Part shown: piece by piece, positions 34,146 to 44,560 of the stretch
How the letters are laid out: each line of letters starts with the position of its first letter
How positions within the stretch are numbered: position 1 is the stretch's first letter
Assembly (NCBI GenBank): GCA_032622095.1
Contig: CP136064.1
Location: forward strand, 5,141,512 to 5,205,511
Direction: 5' to 3'
From: Siphonodentalium dalli
Taxonomy: Eukaryota > Mollusca > Scaphopoda > Gadilida > Siphonodentaliidae
DNA length: 64,000 nucleotides
Notes under the pieces: model-generated
What the model was told of the DNA's origin: nothing
Databases searched by the model: none
Seen by the model: the letters and a program-made list of their open reading frames with translations, nothing else
Made by a program: the position numbers and the translations under genes

Positions 34146-34399
34146 CAAGCCTTTAAATAGTGTGCCTGTCATTTGCAGAATGAGGTACCCAGAGGGTGAA
34201 TTTAGTGATGCTACCCCGCATAGCGGGTTAGCATCACCAAATTCACCCTCTGGGAACCTCATTCTGCTGAGTTGTAAGCAGAATGAGGTCCCCAGAGGGT
34301 AAATTTGGTGATGCTAACCCGCTATGCGGGGTAGCATCACTAAATTCACCCTCTGGTGACCTCATTCTGCAAATGACAGACACACTATTTCAAGGCTTG
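34146..34399. mobile_element. hAT-like MITE, private to copy 2, with perfect 8-bp duplication
   Basis: CAAGCCTTTAAATAG ... CTATTTCAAGGCTTG flanked by ATGGCAAT on both sides (34138-34145, 34400-34407). Copy 1 has a single ATGGCGAT near 19872. The best-defined member of the family, and the basis for the hAT assignment of the others. Confidence 0.92.
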
Positions 34400-34639
34400 A
34401 TGGCAATGCAGGAGTCTTATGGACAATCTGTAAAACTTAAAAGCTCTGTCATGCTTCTTTGCTTTCTGGAAAGTGGCGGACACTGATTAAGTTTATCGAC
34501 GTATAACTTTAATGGTTAATTAAGTGACAACTGATTGTTGTTTACAGTAATCCATGAATTTACAACTAATGAATTATTAAATTACGTCTGAATGAAGAGA
34601 GCTCAAAGATCAATAGACAGAACTACACAGGTATGTGAC

Positions 34640-35160
34640 AAGCCTTCAAATAGTGTCATTTGCAGAATGAGGTCACCCAGAGGGTGAATTTAGTGATGCT
34701 AACCCGCACAGTGGAACAGAAGAGGAAAAATAACTAAAAATTAAAGTGTCAATGACACTGTAGCTTAACTTGGAAAGGGAATAATTTCATGTGTTACAGT
34801 CAATTTCAGTGTTAACATCCACGACAAATTTCATAATGATCAAACCCACACTCCGGCCTATAGCCCGTGCTAATTTGAAATCCAAGATGGCAACTGGCAG
34901 CCATGTTTTTTTGCCAAATGACCCCAAAATGATTTGTTCCCATCTACATTGTACATGTCAACAGCCGTGATAATAGTGTGTCAGAATGAGGTCCCAAGAG
35001 GGCGAACTTAGTGATGCTAATCCACACTGGTTTGTCCTCATCTGCTGGGAAGTATCTATAGTCTCAAATTAACAGTATAGGGTGATTCCCATTAGCATAA
35101 TAGAGGTACCATGTCTTGTCCACTGGAAGCTGACATAAGCTAATGATATGATAGGAATAA
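34640..35160. repeat. Decayed MITE end, CCCCAAAATGA repeat and CCACTGGAAGCTGACATAAG repeat, copy 2
   Basis: Equivalent of 20219-20840. The last part (GAGGTACCATGTCTTG, GAAGCTGACATAAGC) is a dispersed repeat also seen at 39960-40070 (minus), 62150-62340 and 62820-62980. Confidence 0.55.
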
Positions 35161-35199
35161 CAGAGAAATCACATATAAATCATTCTCTTAATATTTTAA

Positions 35200-35581
35200 C
35201 CCTTTACCCAACAAACCGGCCAAATAAAGCTTCAACAGCCTAAAATATCTTCGGTCTGTCTCAATAGAACCATACAAATATGGATATCATTGGAACCGGC
35301 TCCTTGACCACATTGTGATAGTTACAGTTATGCCCTGTGCCAATACATTCTCTTATATATGCGAGTCGACCATAGGTCGCCTCGCATATATAAGAGAATG
35401 CATTGGCCTAAAATAAATCTTTTTTTAACACTTTTTACCATTTTTTCTTACATTCTTTAACAATTTTATAATGTTTAATGTGGTAAGCCAATGCATTCTC
35501 TTATATATGCGAGGCGACCTATGGTCGACTCGCATATATAAGAGAATGCATTGGCACAGGGCCGTTCTGTTGGGTAAAGGG
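35200..35581. mobile_element. TTAA palindrome-cassette MITE
   Basis: CCCTTTACCCAACA ... TGTTGGGTAAAGGG, TTAA at 35196-35199 and 35582-35585. Same orientation as 16305-16696. It sits exactly at the end of homology between the duplication copies. Confidence 0.85.
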
Positions 35582-35693
35582 TTAAGAAAAGATGTGCAGC
35601 TTACTAGAAAAGTCATTCGGTGGCATTAAATCAGAAATATAAGAAACTAGGCCTTTAATACACAGAGGTCCGGGAATATTCTGTTTGTATATA

Positions 35694-35765
35694 CAGTAAT
35701 GCCCTAAATAATCGAGTCGGAAATATGGCTTGTTGCCATTCATCGGAAAGCTCTCACTGAGACAA
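35694..35765. mobile_element. Truncated CAGTAATGCCC-family MITE
   Basis: CAGTAATGCCCTAA start joined directly to GTCGGAAATATGGCTTGTTG, ending after the AAGCTCTCACTGAGA centre. An internally deleted half element. Confidence 0.6.
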
Positions 35766-35979
35766 GACAAAATTCATCCAGTTAACGTTCACTTCCACCA
35801 TAATTCTTTAAATTTTCCATAATAAACTGCCAGTATGACAATGTATGAAATAAAAACTGGGCTGATTTTCTATAACATGTGCCATTCCTACTTGTAAATT
35901 GTAATATATATATATATATATATATGAGTACATAACAAAAATTGCAGATCCCCCCCCCCCCAACACGCTTTATAATATA

Positions 35980-36192
35980 CAGTAATACCCTAAGTAATCG
36001 ACTCCTTAACCACAGCAGAATTATTGGTAACTTTTCAGGATTTAGTCGGAAATATGGCTTGTTGCCATTCATCGGAAAGCTCTCAGTGAGAGCTTTCCGA
36101 TGAATGGCATCAAGCCATATTTCCGACTAAATCCTGAAAAGTTACCCATAATTCTGCTGTGGTTAAGGACTCGATTACTTAGGGCATTACTG
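35980..36192. mobile_element. Palindromic TA MITE just downstream of the sulfotransferase stop codon
   Basis: A full-length hairpin, CAGTAATACCC ... GGGCATTACTG, with TA at 35978-35979 and 36193-36194. It ends about 28 bp from the stop codon of the gene, so it probably lies in the 3' untranslated region and would form a strong hairpin in the transcript. Confidence 0.85.
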
Positions 36193-36220
36193 TAACAACA
36201 ATTAAGAGATATGATCTCTG

Positions 36221-36545
36221 TTATCTTTGAGCAGCTGGTTTATCTTTGGCATTCGGAGCGTCCACGGGACCCCTCGGAGCGTCCACGGGACCCCTCGCTA
36301 ACAACTGATCCACTTTTTTCTTCCATAGTTCAACATTCTGTCTCACATGCATCGTATTGTCAGCCACGTTAGGATCCGGTTCTCCGTAGTTAGGCGGATT
36401 CGCGTCCGGATCGTACCCAAGCACCTTTAACATAGGAGCTATTTTAGGCATGTCCGTTTTGACGTCTGGAGGAACGTTTGCGACCCATTTAGTTAAGGCC
36501 TCTGTGTTAATTGGTTTGATTATCTGGTCGGACGATCGCTCTGTT
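36221..36545 (-). CDS. TPST: Tyrosylprotein sulfotransferase, last coding exon
   Basis: This is the C-terminal part of the sulfotransferase whose first part is at 46276-47105. On the minus strand the acceptor is TTTTATTTTCAG before AACAGAGCGA. Joining it to the first exon after TCAAA gives an uninterrupted [17 protein letters not shown] sequence, the conserved segment of the family. It continues through the conserved W-x5-PPDV, M-x-[19 protein letters not shown] and PDP motifs. The exon encodes about 107 residues and ends in a charged tail containing a perfect 21-bp tandem duplication (RGPVDAP twice), which may be a recent, lineage-specific change. With the first exon the protein is 384 residues, close to the usual 370-380. 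Open frame upstream of the acceptor is intron read-through. The 3' side runs within 30 bp into a palindromic MITE. Confidence 0.93.
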
Positions 36546-36648
36546 CTGAAAATAAAATCAGAATTATGATTTGAGTGGGAACTCACAAGCAGCAAACAAA
36601 TATTATACAAAATAACCATCTTCCAGAGCAAATGGTGGGCGTCTTTAA

Positions 36649-37249
36649 CCCTTTGAGTGCCAGGGGCCGATCTAATCGGACCTAAACCTACACAATAAGT
36701 CTGTTAAAGAATATAATAAAATATATTAAAATTGTAAAAAAAAAAAATTGTAAAAAAAAAAAAAAAAAACAAAAAAAAAAATTGTTACCGCTATACTTAA
36801 AGTAATTGACCACCAATAACGTGGTGTCACCCCGTTAATATGGCGGTACTATACCGCGGTATCCTTCAATACCGCGGTACTGATACCGCTTGTTAACGCG
36901 AACAAGTATGTGTGAGTAAATACCTCCCCTCAAAGAGTTCCATGAAAATCACTGCGGTATTCAACAAAATTAATGCGGTGCCCGCTAAAAGACCGCGGTA
37001 TCATTATCGCCCAATACCGTAACTCCACCGCCATGACCGTCTCGATACCGCTACCATTTATTACTGGTATCACCGCGGTCATGACCGGGGTATCACCCCG
37101 TTTTTCTGGTCAATTACTTTGAGAATAGCGGTAGGCCAATGCATTCTCTTATATATGCGAGGCGACCTATGGTCGACTCGCATATATAAGAGAATGCATT
37201 GGCACAGGGTATATGGGTTGATACAAAAATCGGCCTGGCACTCAAAGGG
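36649..37249. mobile_element. TTAA MITE with CCCTTTGAGTGCCAGG ends and a nested element
   Basis: CCCTTTGAGTGCCAGGGGCC and CCTGGCACTCAAAGGG, TTAA at 36645-36648 and 37250-37253. It carries one palindrome of the GCATTCTCTTATATATGCGAG type on its right side, A-rich runs in the middle, and the nested TA element 36788-37131. It is inserted about 100 bp upstream of the last-exon acceptor. A duplicated piece of intron at 38515-38650 lacks it. Confidence 0.85.
36788..37131. mobile_element. TA-flanked MITE rich in ACCGCGGTA motifs, nested
   Basis: The ends CCGCTATACTTAAAGTAATT and AATTACTTTGAGAATAGCGG pair over about 25 bp and are flanked by TA (36786-36787, 37132-37133). The interior repeats CCGCGGTA and GCGGTATx motifs in both orientations, giving an unusually GC-rich block in AT-rich DNA. 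Removing it restores the usual TTGTTAGGCCAATGC junction of the host element. Confidence 0.85.
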
Positions 37250-37524
37250 TTAAGAAAAAAATAACCATATGGTGCATCCCACCTAGTTTATGCCAACATT
37301 GCAAAGGTCATGTCAGACCTAATAACTTTTAACAGAGTGCGCAGACACAACACCGGCCCTCTGGACTAGCAAGAAAATACTAGTATGAAGGGTTGACTGG
37401 TAACCGAGAGCGAACTCTCGGCTATCTACAAGTCAACAATGATTACAGGATAGTTAAATGGCTGATTATTCTTTCATTTATAAACATATAATTTTTCCTG
37501 TGATGCATGTATAAAATAGGTGTA

Positions 37525-37897
37525 CAGGGGCGCCGGAAGAGGGGGGGGGGGGGGGCAGAGGGGGGCAGCTGACCCCCCTGCCCTTGACCAAGGGGGGGCG
37601 AGCGGGGGCAGGACTTGCCCTTTTTCTGGAGACAGAAAATGCTTTTTGTGTGTTTAATCTCGTGTTTTTATAGCAAAATGTGACTTTTTTGGTCCAAATA
37701 CCACCAATTTCACAAGGAATATTAATTTTATCACAAAACGGCCATAAAAACCGACAAATACCATTAAAATAGGGATTTTTGCCACAATGAATTTATGTTT
37801 ATTTTCCCGAGTTTGCGGAGAAAATTCCCTTTTTTGCGGAAAAGTGCCCTTTTTGTAGGCTCTGCCCCCCTGCCCTTGAATGCTTCCGGCGCCCCTG
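37525..37897. mobile_element. hAT-like MITE (CAGGGGCGCCGGAAG), intronic
   Basis: The same family as 17525-17895, with a perfect 8-bp duplication TAGGTGTA (37517-37524, 37898-37905). It has two G-rich runs near the left end. Confidence 0.92.
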
Positions 37898-38084
37898 TAG
37901 GTGTATGTATATTGTGATGGAAGAGGAAGGTAGCTGTGAGACCTGGACAAATGGAGGTGTTTTTATGGTTCTGTTGCCCATTTTGTACAGATACCCGATT
38001 CCTCGTCCATCATGATAACAGTTGTGAGTTATGATCCAGGAGCGGTTTACAGAAATTTGGAAAAGAAATTTGGAACTCAGGAGG

Positions 38085-38190
38085 TCCCCAGTGGGTGAAT
38101 TTGGTGATGCTAGCCCGCTATGCGGGGTAGCATTACTAAATTCACCCTCTGGGGACCTCATTCTGCAAATGACAGACACACTATTTCAAG
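38085..38190. mobile_element. Solo half of the GAATGAGGTCCCCAG hAT-like MITE
   Basis: One hairpin (GGAGGTCCCCAGTGGG ... CTGGGGACCTCATTCTGC) and the right terminus CTATTTCAAGGCT. The left terminus is lost. Confidence 0.65.
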
Positions 38191-38514
38191 GCTGGTTCCT
38201 GCATACAGGTCTCTCTGGGATCATAATAAATGCAAACAAGTTTTAACCTTATTGTGCCATTCCTCATTTATCTACATGAACTTGTTAATATCATACATGT
38301 ACTAGTATGTACCCAGTTTATGTATATTTTATCAAATACATCTATAAATCTAATCTAATGAACACAACAATATGAGCGTGACCAGCTGTTTCATGTGAAT
38401 TCCATCTTGTTTGATCACAATGAACTGTTATCTAACCATGAATCGTGTTGATTGATTTTACTCCCTCACATCTATAGTTTATCAAGTGGCGCAGATATTA
38501 GAATCAATATCCGC

Positions 38515-38650
38515 TTTAGTCTCATCAAACGCACAGTGGGAACTCACTAGCAGCAAACAAATATTATATAAAATAAACATCTATCAGAGCAAATGGTGTG
38601 CGTCTTGAAGAAAAATATAACCATATGGTGTATCCCCCCTAACTATGGTA
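38515..38650. repeat. Duplicated intron fragment
   Basis: Matches 36568-36648 joined to 37254-37296 (GTGGGAACTCAC, AGCAAACAAATATTATA, CAGAGCAAATGGTG, ATAACCATATGGTG). The 36649 MITE is absent and TTAA reads TTGA here. Confidence 0.75.
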
Positions 38651-38789
38651 AAGTCAAACGAATATATACCAAACAAGGGCGATGCCAAGCATGGGCCAAT
38701 GCCCTGACTAAGCTCAATATTGGCTATATGCCTATATTTAGAGAGAAAATTAAGCAATAGTGGGGCATTTCTCTCAGTTTAACACCCAG

Positions 38790-39000
38790 GTCATAACAAT
38801 TTTATCATTTTTTATCATTTTTTTCTTACATTTTTAAAATAATTTTTGATAATTTTTTCTTACAATTAATTCTTTATCAATTTTTTTTTATCATTTTCTC
38901 TTAATACATTCTTTAAAAAATTTATCTTTTTTTTTTCATTATTTCTTACATTATTTAACATTTTTATTTTTTCTTACATTCTTTGACAATTATAAAAAAT
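38790..39000. repeat. T-rich degenerate tandem repeat
   Basis: Irregular repeats of TTTTTTCTTACATTCTTTAA type, an overgrown version of the spacer found between the paired palindromes. A right-hand palindrome remnant and a CATGAAAGGG end follow at 39005-39135. Confidence 0.6.
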
Positions 39001-39583
39001 AATATAAAATTGTTAGGCCAATGCATTCTCTATATATACAAGGTGACCTATGGTCCACTCGCATATTTAAGAGAATGCTTGGCACATAGTTTTTCGCAAA
39101 AATTCAGGAAGTTCCCGCCATGAAAGGGAGCACGTGCACACGATCGGCTTGAAGTGACGTATAGGCATTTCATTCATCAACCAATAACTGAAGGGTCCAC
39201 TACAGTTATTGGTTTATGAAGATCGGAAATGTTCATGTAAACCGTATTGGGAAATGTATTGATTTCTACGCGAGCTAATTGTGTGAATGTGGAGGGTGTG
39301 TGATTATTCAGAAATATACAATGAATATACAAAACATAAGAATAGATGTAGAAGTATATCGCCGGGATGACATGAAGGAGTGCTCATCTTCCTATCATCC
39401 CCATGCAGAGATACTAATGTAGGTAAGCATGAATAACATATAAATATTGGTATATATTATATATGGTATGCATACATTACATAATGATGTCCCAGGCCCC
39501 AAGCAAAATTAATGTTATTTCAGGGAATAACATTTTAACAGGAGAGTGATAGCATAGATTACAACATAATAACAGAGCCTTAA

Positions 39584-39946
39584 CCCTTTACCCAACAAAC
39601 CGGCCAAAACCGGCCAAATAAAGCTTCAACAGCCTAAAATATCTTCGGTCTGTCTCAATAGAACCATACAAATATGGATATCATTGGAACCGGCTCCTTG
39701 ACCACATTGTGATAGTTACAGTTATGCCCTGTGCCAATGCATTCTCTTATATATGCGAGTCGACCATAGGTCGCCTCGCATATATAAGAGAATGCATTGG
39801 CCATTTTTTCTTACATTCTTTAACAATTTTATAATTTTTAATGTGTTATAAGCCAATGCATTCTCTTATATATGCGAGGCGACCTATGGTCGACTCGCAT
39901 ATATAAGAGAATGCATTGGCACAGGGCCCTTCTGTTGGGTAAAGGG
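39584..39946. mobile_element. TTAA palindrome-cassette MITE, intronic
   Basis: CCCTTTACCCAACA ... TGTTGGGTAAAGGG; TTAA at 39580-39583 and 39947-39950. Confidence 0.85.
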
Positions 39947-39950
39947 TTAA

Positions 39951-40078
39951 AATATTAACATAATGATTTATATGTGATTTCTCTGTTATTCCAAGCCTAT
40001 CATATCATCGGCTCATGTCAGCTTCCAGTGGGTGAGACATGGTACCTCTATTATGCCGTTCTGTTGGGTAAAGGGTTA
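39951..40078 (-). repeat. Minus-strand GAAGCTGACAT repeat ending in a solo MITE terminus
   Basis: The reverse complement matches 35085-35195 (GAGGTACCATGTCT, GAAGCTGACAT, AGAGAAATCACATATAAATC). It is followed by TTCTGTTGGGTAAAGGG-TTAA, a lone right end of the palindrome-cassette MITE. Confidence 0.6.
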
Positions 40079-40126
40079 AATTAATTATTATTACAGCATT
40101 CTACAGATTGACAAATTCACTGTTAA

Positions 40127-40339
40127 CCCGTCCATGACTGGAGCTTACTGAAATTTTGCGAAAACCCTGTGTCAGTGCATGCTCTTAATACATTGGCCTA
40201 ACAATATTTATCTTGACCTTGTAAGCCAGTGCATTCTCTTATACATGCGAGACTCCCTATGGGAGACTCACATATATAAGAGAATGCACTGGTATAGGAT
40301 CTTTAATGCTGCACTAGCGCAGCCCCCATCATGAAAGGG
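40127..40339. mobile_element. TTAA MITE of the CATGAAAGGG type
   Basis: TTAA-CCCGTCCATGA at the left and TCATGAAAGGG-TTAA at the right (40123-40126, 40340-40343). The inner arms are a degenerate palindrome pair with AGCCAGTGCATTCTC. Confidence 0.65.
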
Positions 40340-40440
40340 TTAAGAGGTATTGACTAAAACTTGGTTATTAATTGCAGATTTGAATGATTTCTTATTCGAT
40401 ATCAGATTGGTTTCGCTGTTGATTTCGGACCATACTTTAA

Positions 40441-40822
40441 CCCTTTACCCATCAGAACGGCCCTGTGCCAATGCATTCTCTTATATATGCGAGTCGACCA
40501 TAGGTCGCCTCGCGTACATAAGAGAATGCATTGGCTTAACACATTAAAAATTAAAAAATTGTTAAAGAATGTAAGAAAAAATGGTAAAAAGTGTTAAAAA
40601 AAGATTTTTTTTAGGCCAATGCATTCTCTTATATATGCGCGGCAACCTATGGTCGACTCGCATATATAAGAGAATGCATTGGCACAGGGCATAACTGTAA
40701 CCATCACAATGTGGTCAATGAGCCGGTTCCAATGATATCCATATTTGTATGGTTTTATTGAGACAGACCGAAGATATTTTAGGCTGTTGAAGCTTTATTT
40801 GGCCGGTTTGTTGGGTAAAGGG
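40441..40822. mobile_element. TTAA palindrome-cassette MITE, intronic
   Basis: CCCTTTACCCATCAG ... TGTTGGGTAAAGGG; TTAA at 40437-40440 and 40823-40826. The palindromes carry a few mismatches (CGCGTACATAAG). Confidence 0.85.
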
Positions 40823-41296
40823 TTAATGAAATAGAGCAGATGGCAATTCCAGACTAAATATTTTCAGGGTTCTGTATATACTAGTATGAGCTCGCCCTTT
40901 TGTTTTGAATTGTGGCTAGATGTGCTAAAATAATTAAACTAGGATTTGGTGGACTGGAAAACTGCTAATCATGAGTAAATATGGTGACATTCAGTCAGTC
41001 TTCGAAATTAGTTACAGCAAAAGGCAGTGCCGTATAAAAAATAAACCAATATAAAATGTCACGCAATTTTTAAGCCATAAAAGATAAATGCCAATTTCAA
41101 GGGGTAAAACTAAACAAAATAACAATCTCGGAGAAAAATGTGGGCATTTCAAACAATGAAACCCATGTTCACGCTGATCATCCTATAAACCCTGCTGTGG
41201 GCAGTAAACCCTGGTGTGGGCATCAGTAAACAGCACATCGGCTACAACAGTTAGAGTTTTCCATACCAGGGCTAGTCTATAATTACATGTAGTTAA

Positions 41297-41526
41297 CCCT
41301 TTGAGTGCCAGGTCGATTTTTGTATCAACCCATATACCCTGTGCCAATGCATTCTCTTAAATATGCGAGTCGCCTCGCATATATAAGAGAATGCATTGGC
41401 CTAACATTTTTTTTTTTTTTTTTTTTATACAATTTTTTACAATTTTAATAATTTATTCTTATATTCATTAACAGACTTATTTTGTAGGTTTAGGGCCGAT
41501 GAGATCGGCCCCTGGCACTCAAAGGG
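41297..41526. mobile_element. TTAA MITE with CCCTTTGAGTGCCAGG ends, single palindrome
   Basis: TTAA at 41293-41296 and 41527-41530; a second, shorter member of the 36649 family. Its single palindrome lacks the central GACCATAGG. Confidence 0.8.
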
Positions 41527-42003
41527 TTAAAAGTAAACAATTTAGAAGTTATACCAACCAATGGAAGATGTATATGATAGGAAAATGCCTATTGATGCTG
41601 TGGTACATGTAGGAGGAAAGCTCAGATATCAGTTCGAGAGAGAAAAACACAATGTTAGTCGAGCGCATTCAGAATTTCGTGGGTAAATTTAAATTTCATT
41701 CAGCAAAACTTTCAATGGAGACACTTCTCGAGAATTAAAAAAAAAACATGGATCATTCTATATGGGACACTTTGTCCGTGACGTGTTTTGATACTAAAAA
41801 CCCCAAATCCCTATCCAGTAACTCAAATAAAGACATCTTTCCAAACATACCGTAAAATTGATAAAGTGAAATGTAATGCGGCAGGAGTAAACTACGACAT
41901 GGGTAAAAATCTTGCCTGTGTTGGGGTTTACTCCGACACTGTGGAGTGTCACATGCAATTGTCAATATTTCCATACATAAATGCATCAAATTCTAATGGT
42001 TAA

Positions 42004-42397
42004 CCCTTTACCCAACAGAACGGCCCTGTGCCAATGCATTCTCTTAAATATGCGAGTCGACCATAGGTCGCCTCGCATATATAAGATAATGCATTGGCTT
42101 AACACATTAAAAATTATAAAATTGTTAAAGAATGTAAGAAAAAATGGTAAAAAGTGTTAAAAAAAAGGATTGTTTTTAGGCCAATGCATTCTCTTATATA
42201 TGCGAGGCGACCTATGGTCGACTCGCATATATAAGAGAATGCATTGGCACAGGGCATAACTGTAACCATCACAATGTGGTCAATGAGCCGGTTCCAATGA
42301 TATCCATATTTGTATGGTTCTATTGAGACAGACCGAAGATATTTTAGGCTGTTGAAGCTTTATTTGGCCGGTTTTGGCCGGTTTGTTGGGTAAAGGG
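42004..42397. mobile_element. TTAA palindrome-cassette MITE, intronic
   Basis: CCCTTTACCCAACA ... TGTTGGGTAAAGGG; TTAA at 42000-42003 and 42398-42401. Confidence 0.85.
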
Positions 42398-42469
42398 TTA
42401 ATGTAGATTTAGTTTCCTAAACTATCTATATCAATGGAACAACACCGTTGTCCAAATTTATCATCACGA

Positions 42470-42930
42470 CTCATCTTGAAGCTTAATGAAAGTGTCAATG
42501 ACACTGTAGCTCAACTTGGAAAGGGAATAATTTAATGTATTACAGTCAATGGAGCGATTAGGAATGTGGAGTAAAATCCAAGATGGCTGCTGGTGGCCAT
42601 GTTTTCGGCCGAATGACCCCAAAATGAGTCGTTCCCATCTACATGTCATTGTTAATATACATGACAAATTTTATGATGATCAGACTAAAGGTACGACCTG
42701 CAGCCCGTGCTAAAGAATTTAGTCATACACAGAGTAAAATCCAAGATGGCTACTGGCGGCCATGTTTTTTGGCCGAATGACCCCAAAATTACTCATTCCC
42801 ATCTACATGTCAATATTATCATCCCATGACAAATTTCATGATGATCAGAAGAACAGTACGACCTGTACGTGGCACGTGCTAATGGATTAAATTTTGAAAT
42901 CCAAGATGGCCGCCATGTAAAGTTGAGCTA
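42470..42930. repeat. Tandem modules of the CCCCAAAATGA dispersed repeat
   Basis: About two and a half modules with AATCCAAGATGGC, GGCCGAATGACCCCAAAAT, TTCCCATCTACATGTC and ATGATGATCAGA. Shared with 20219 and 34640 regions. Non-coding. Confidence 0.65.
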
Positions 42931-43330
42931 AAAATGAAACATTGAAGCTTATTCTCACACGTCATCGAGCATTTCGTCAATTTAGTGAGCTTTATTCATC
43001 GAACTGTTAACATTTGGTTGAAGCTGGATAGATTCATCACGCACATCGGGATCCGGAGTTTGTGTCAGAAGAAAAACAATTAATAACAACATAACCCTCA
43101 AAATACCTACATGTACTCTTCAAAACGGGGTTTACTCAATATTTTGCCCACAGCGGGTATTATAGGATGACCAGAGTGATGTTACTCTTTCAGTAATCAG
43201 CTATAGAAGTGTACGATATCGAGAAGGGCTATCCCAGGGAGGGAATGCGGGTGGTGATTTTAACCATTTAACACACTAATCCAGGTTATTTCCAGCCCTA
43301 TCTCATTTCCACCAGACTAATACAATGCTA

Positions 43331-44173
43331 TTTGTCTGTAGTAAGTAGAATGATAATCAATACATCTTTAATTTTGTATTTAATCAAACACGTTTAATAT
43401 CCGCAATCAATGGTAGTATGAGTGGGAGCCACCGACAGCTCGGACATGGGAATCCAGATTTATTAAACCTTTCATGATGGGAGCTGCGCTGGTGCAACAT
43501 TAAAGACCCTGTCCCAATGCATTCTCTTAAACATGTGAGTCAATCATAGGTCGCCTCGCATATATAAGAGAATGCATTTGGGCTAAAAAAAAAATTATCA
43601 ATTTTTCTTATATTCTTTAATCATTTTTATCATTTTTTTCCTTACATTCTTTACCAATTTTTATTTTTTTTTTAATAATTTTTCTTACATTCTATAACAA
43701 TTCTTATTATTTGTTCTTATATTCTTTACCAATTTTATCATTTTGTTCTACATTCTTTAATGTTTTTTGATCATTTTTTCTTAAATTCTTTATCAATTTT
43801 TATCAATTTTTTTCTTACATTCTTTTAAAAAAAATAATATTTTTTATCATTATTTCTTACATTTTTTACCAATTTTTTATCAATTTTTTCAAGCAGCTTC
43901 CTAGTGGGAGCTAAACACCAAGGTTATTTAATGCCTGGATGAAAACAGAGAGAGGGGCCACAATAAAGCCTGGAAATAGAGGGAATCTTTTAATTGTTTG
44001 TCTGTAGTAAGTAGAATGATAATCAATACATCTTTAATTTGTATTTAATCAAACACGTTTAATATCTGCAATCAATGGTAGTATGAGTGGGAGCCACTGA
44101 CAGCACCGGCATGGGAATCCAGATTTATTAAACCTTTCATGATGGGAGCTGCGCCAGCCCAACATTAAAGACC
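43331..44173. repeat. Pair of direct repeats (about 180 bp) flanking palindrome and T-rich array
   Basis: 43331-43508 and 43998-44173 share TGTCTGTAGTAAGTAGAATG through TTAAACCTTTCATGATGGG. Between them lie a palindrome-cassette half and a T-rich TTCTTACATTCTTTA array (43575-43890). This suggests unequal exchange or a tandem duplication starting from a CATGATGGGAGC MITE. Confidence 0.75.
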
Positions 44174-44363
44174 CTTTAAAGGAGCCTTACATATATACAT
44201 GTAAGAGAATACATTGACCTAACAATATTTACCTTGACTGTGTAAGGCAGCAGTGCATTCTCTTAAATATGCGAGGCTCCCTATGGGAGATATGCATATA
44301 TTAGAGAATGCACTGGTACAGGATCTTTAATGCTGCACCAGCGCAGCGCCCATCATGAAAGTG
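44132..44363. mobile_element. TTAA MITE of the TCATGATGGGAGC type
   Basis: ACCTTTCATGATGGGAGCTG and CATCATGAAAGTG in TTAA (44128-44131, 44364-44367), with degenerate internal palindromes and subterminal AACATTAAAGACC/GATCTTTAATGC arms. Confidence 0.65.
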
Positions 44364-44409
44364 TTAATGAAGTATTAAAGGTTATTGTCTGCTTGAAAAC
44401 TGAGAGATG

Positions 44410-44560
44410 CGCCTCAAGCAAGGCTGGATATAGTATGTCTGACATTTGCAGAATGAGGTCCCCAGAGGGTGAATTTAGTGACACTACCCTGCACTGCAGG
44501 CTAGCATCAACAAATTCACCCTCAGGGGATCTAATTCTGCTTTGGCCTCATCTTCTAGGA
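44410..44560. mobile_element. Left part of a GAATGAGGTCCCCAG hAT-like MITE
   Basis: AAGGCTGGATATAGTATGTC terminus and one hairpin, followed by GGCCTCATCTTCTAGGAAG spacer; the right half is missing. Confidence 0.6.

Larger units (their letters stand above)
22059..35190 (+). repeat. Segmental duplication, copy 2 (about 13.1 kb)
   Basis: A direct repeat of 5452-20840, starting at CCAGCAATTGTTATAGC. It lacks the copy 1 insertions at 5598, 16305, 17525, 19063 and 20108, and carries its own at 30420 and 34146. It has a shorter 31-bp satellite, a longer 94-bp tandem array and an extra internal duplication near 31150-31260. Homology ends near ACATATAAATC at 35180. Confidence 0.9.
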
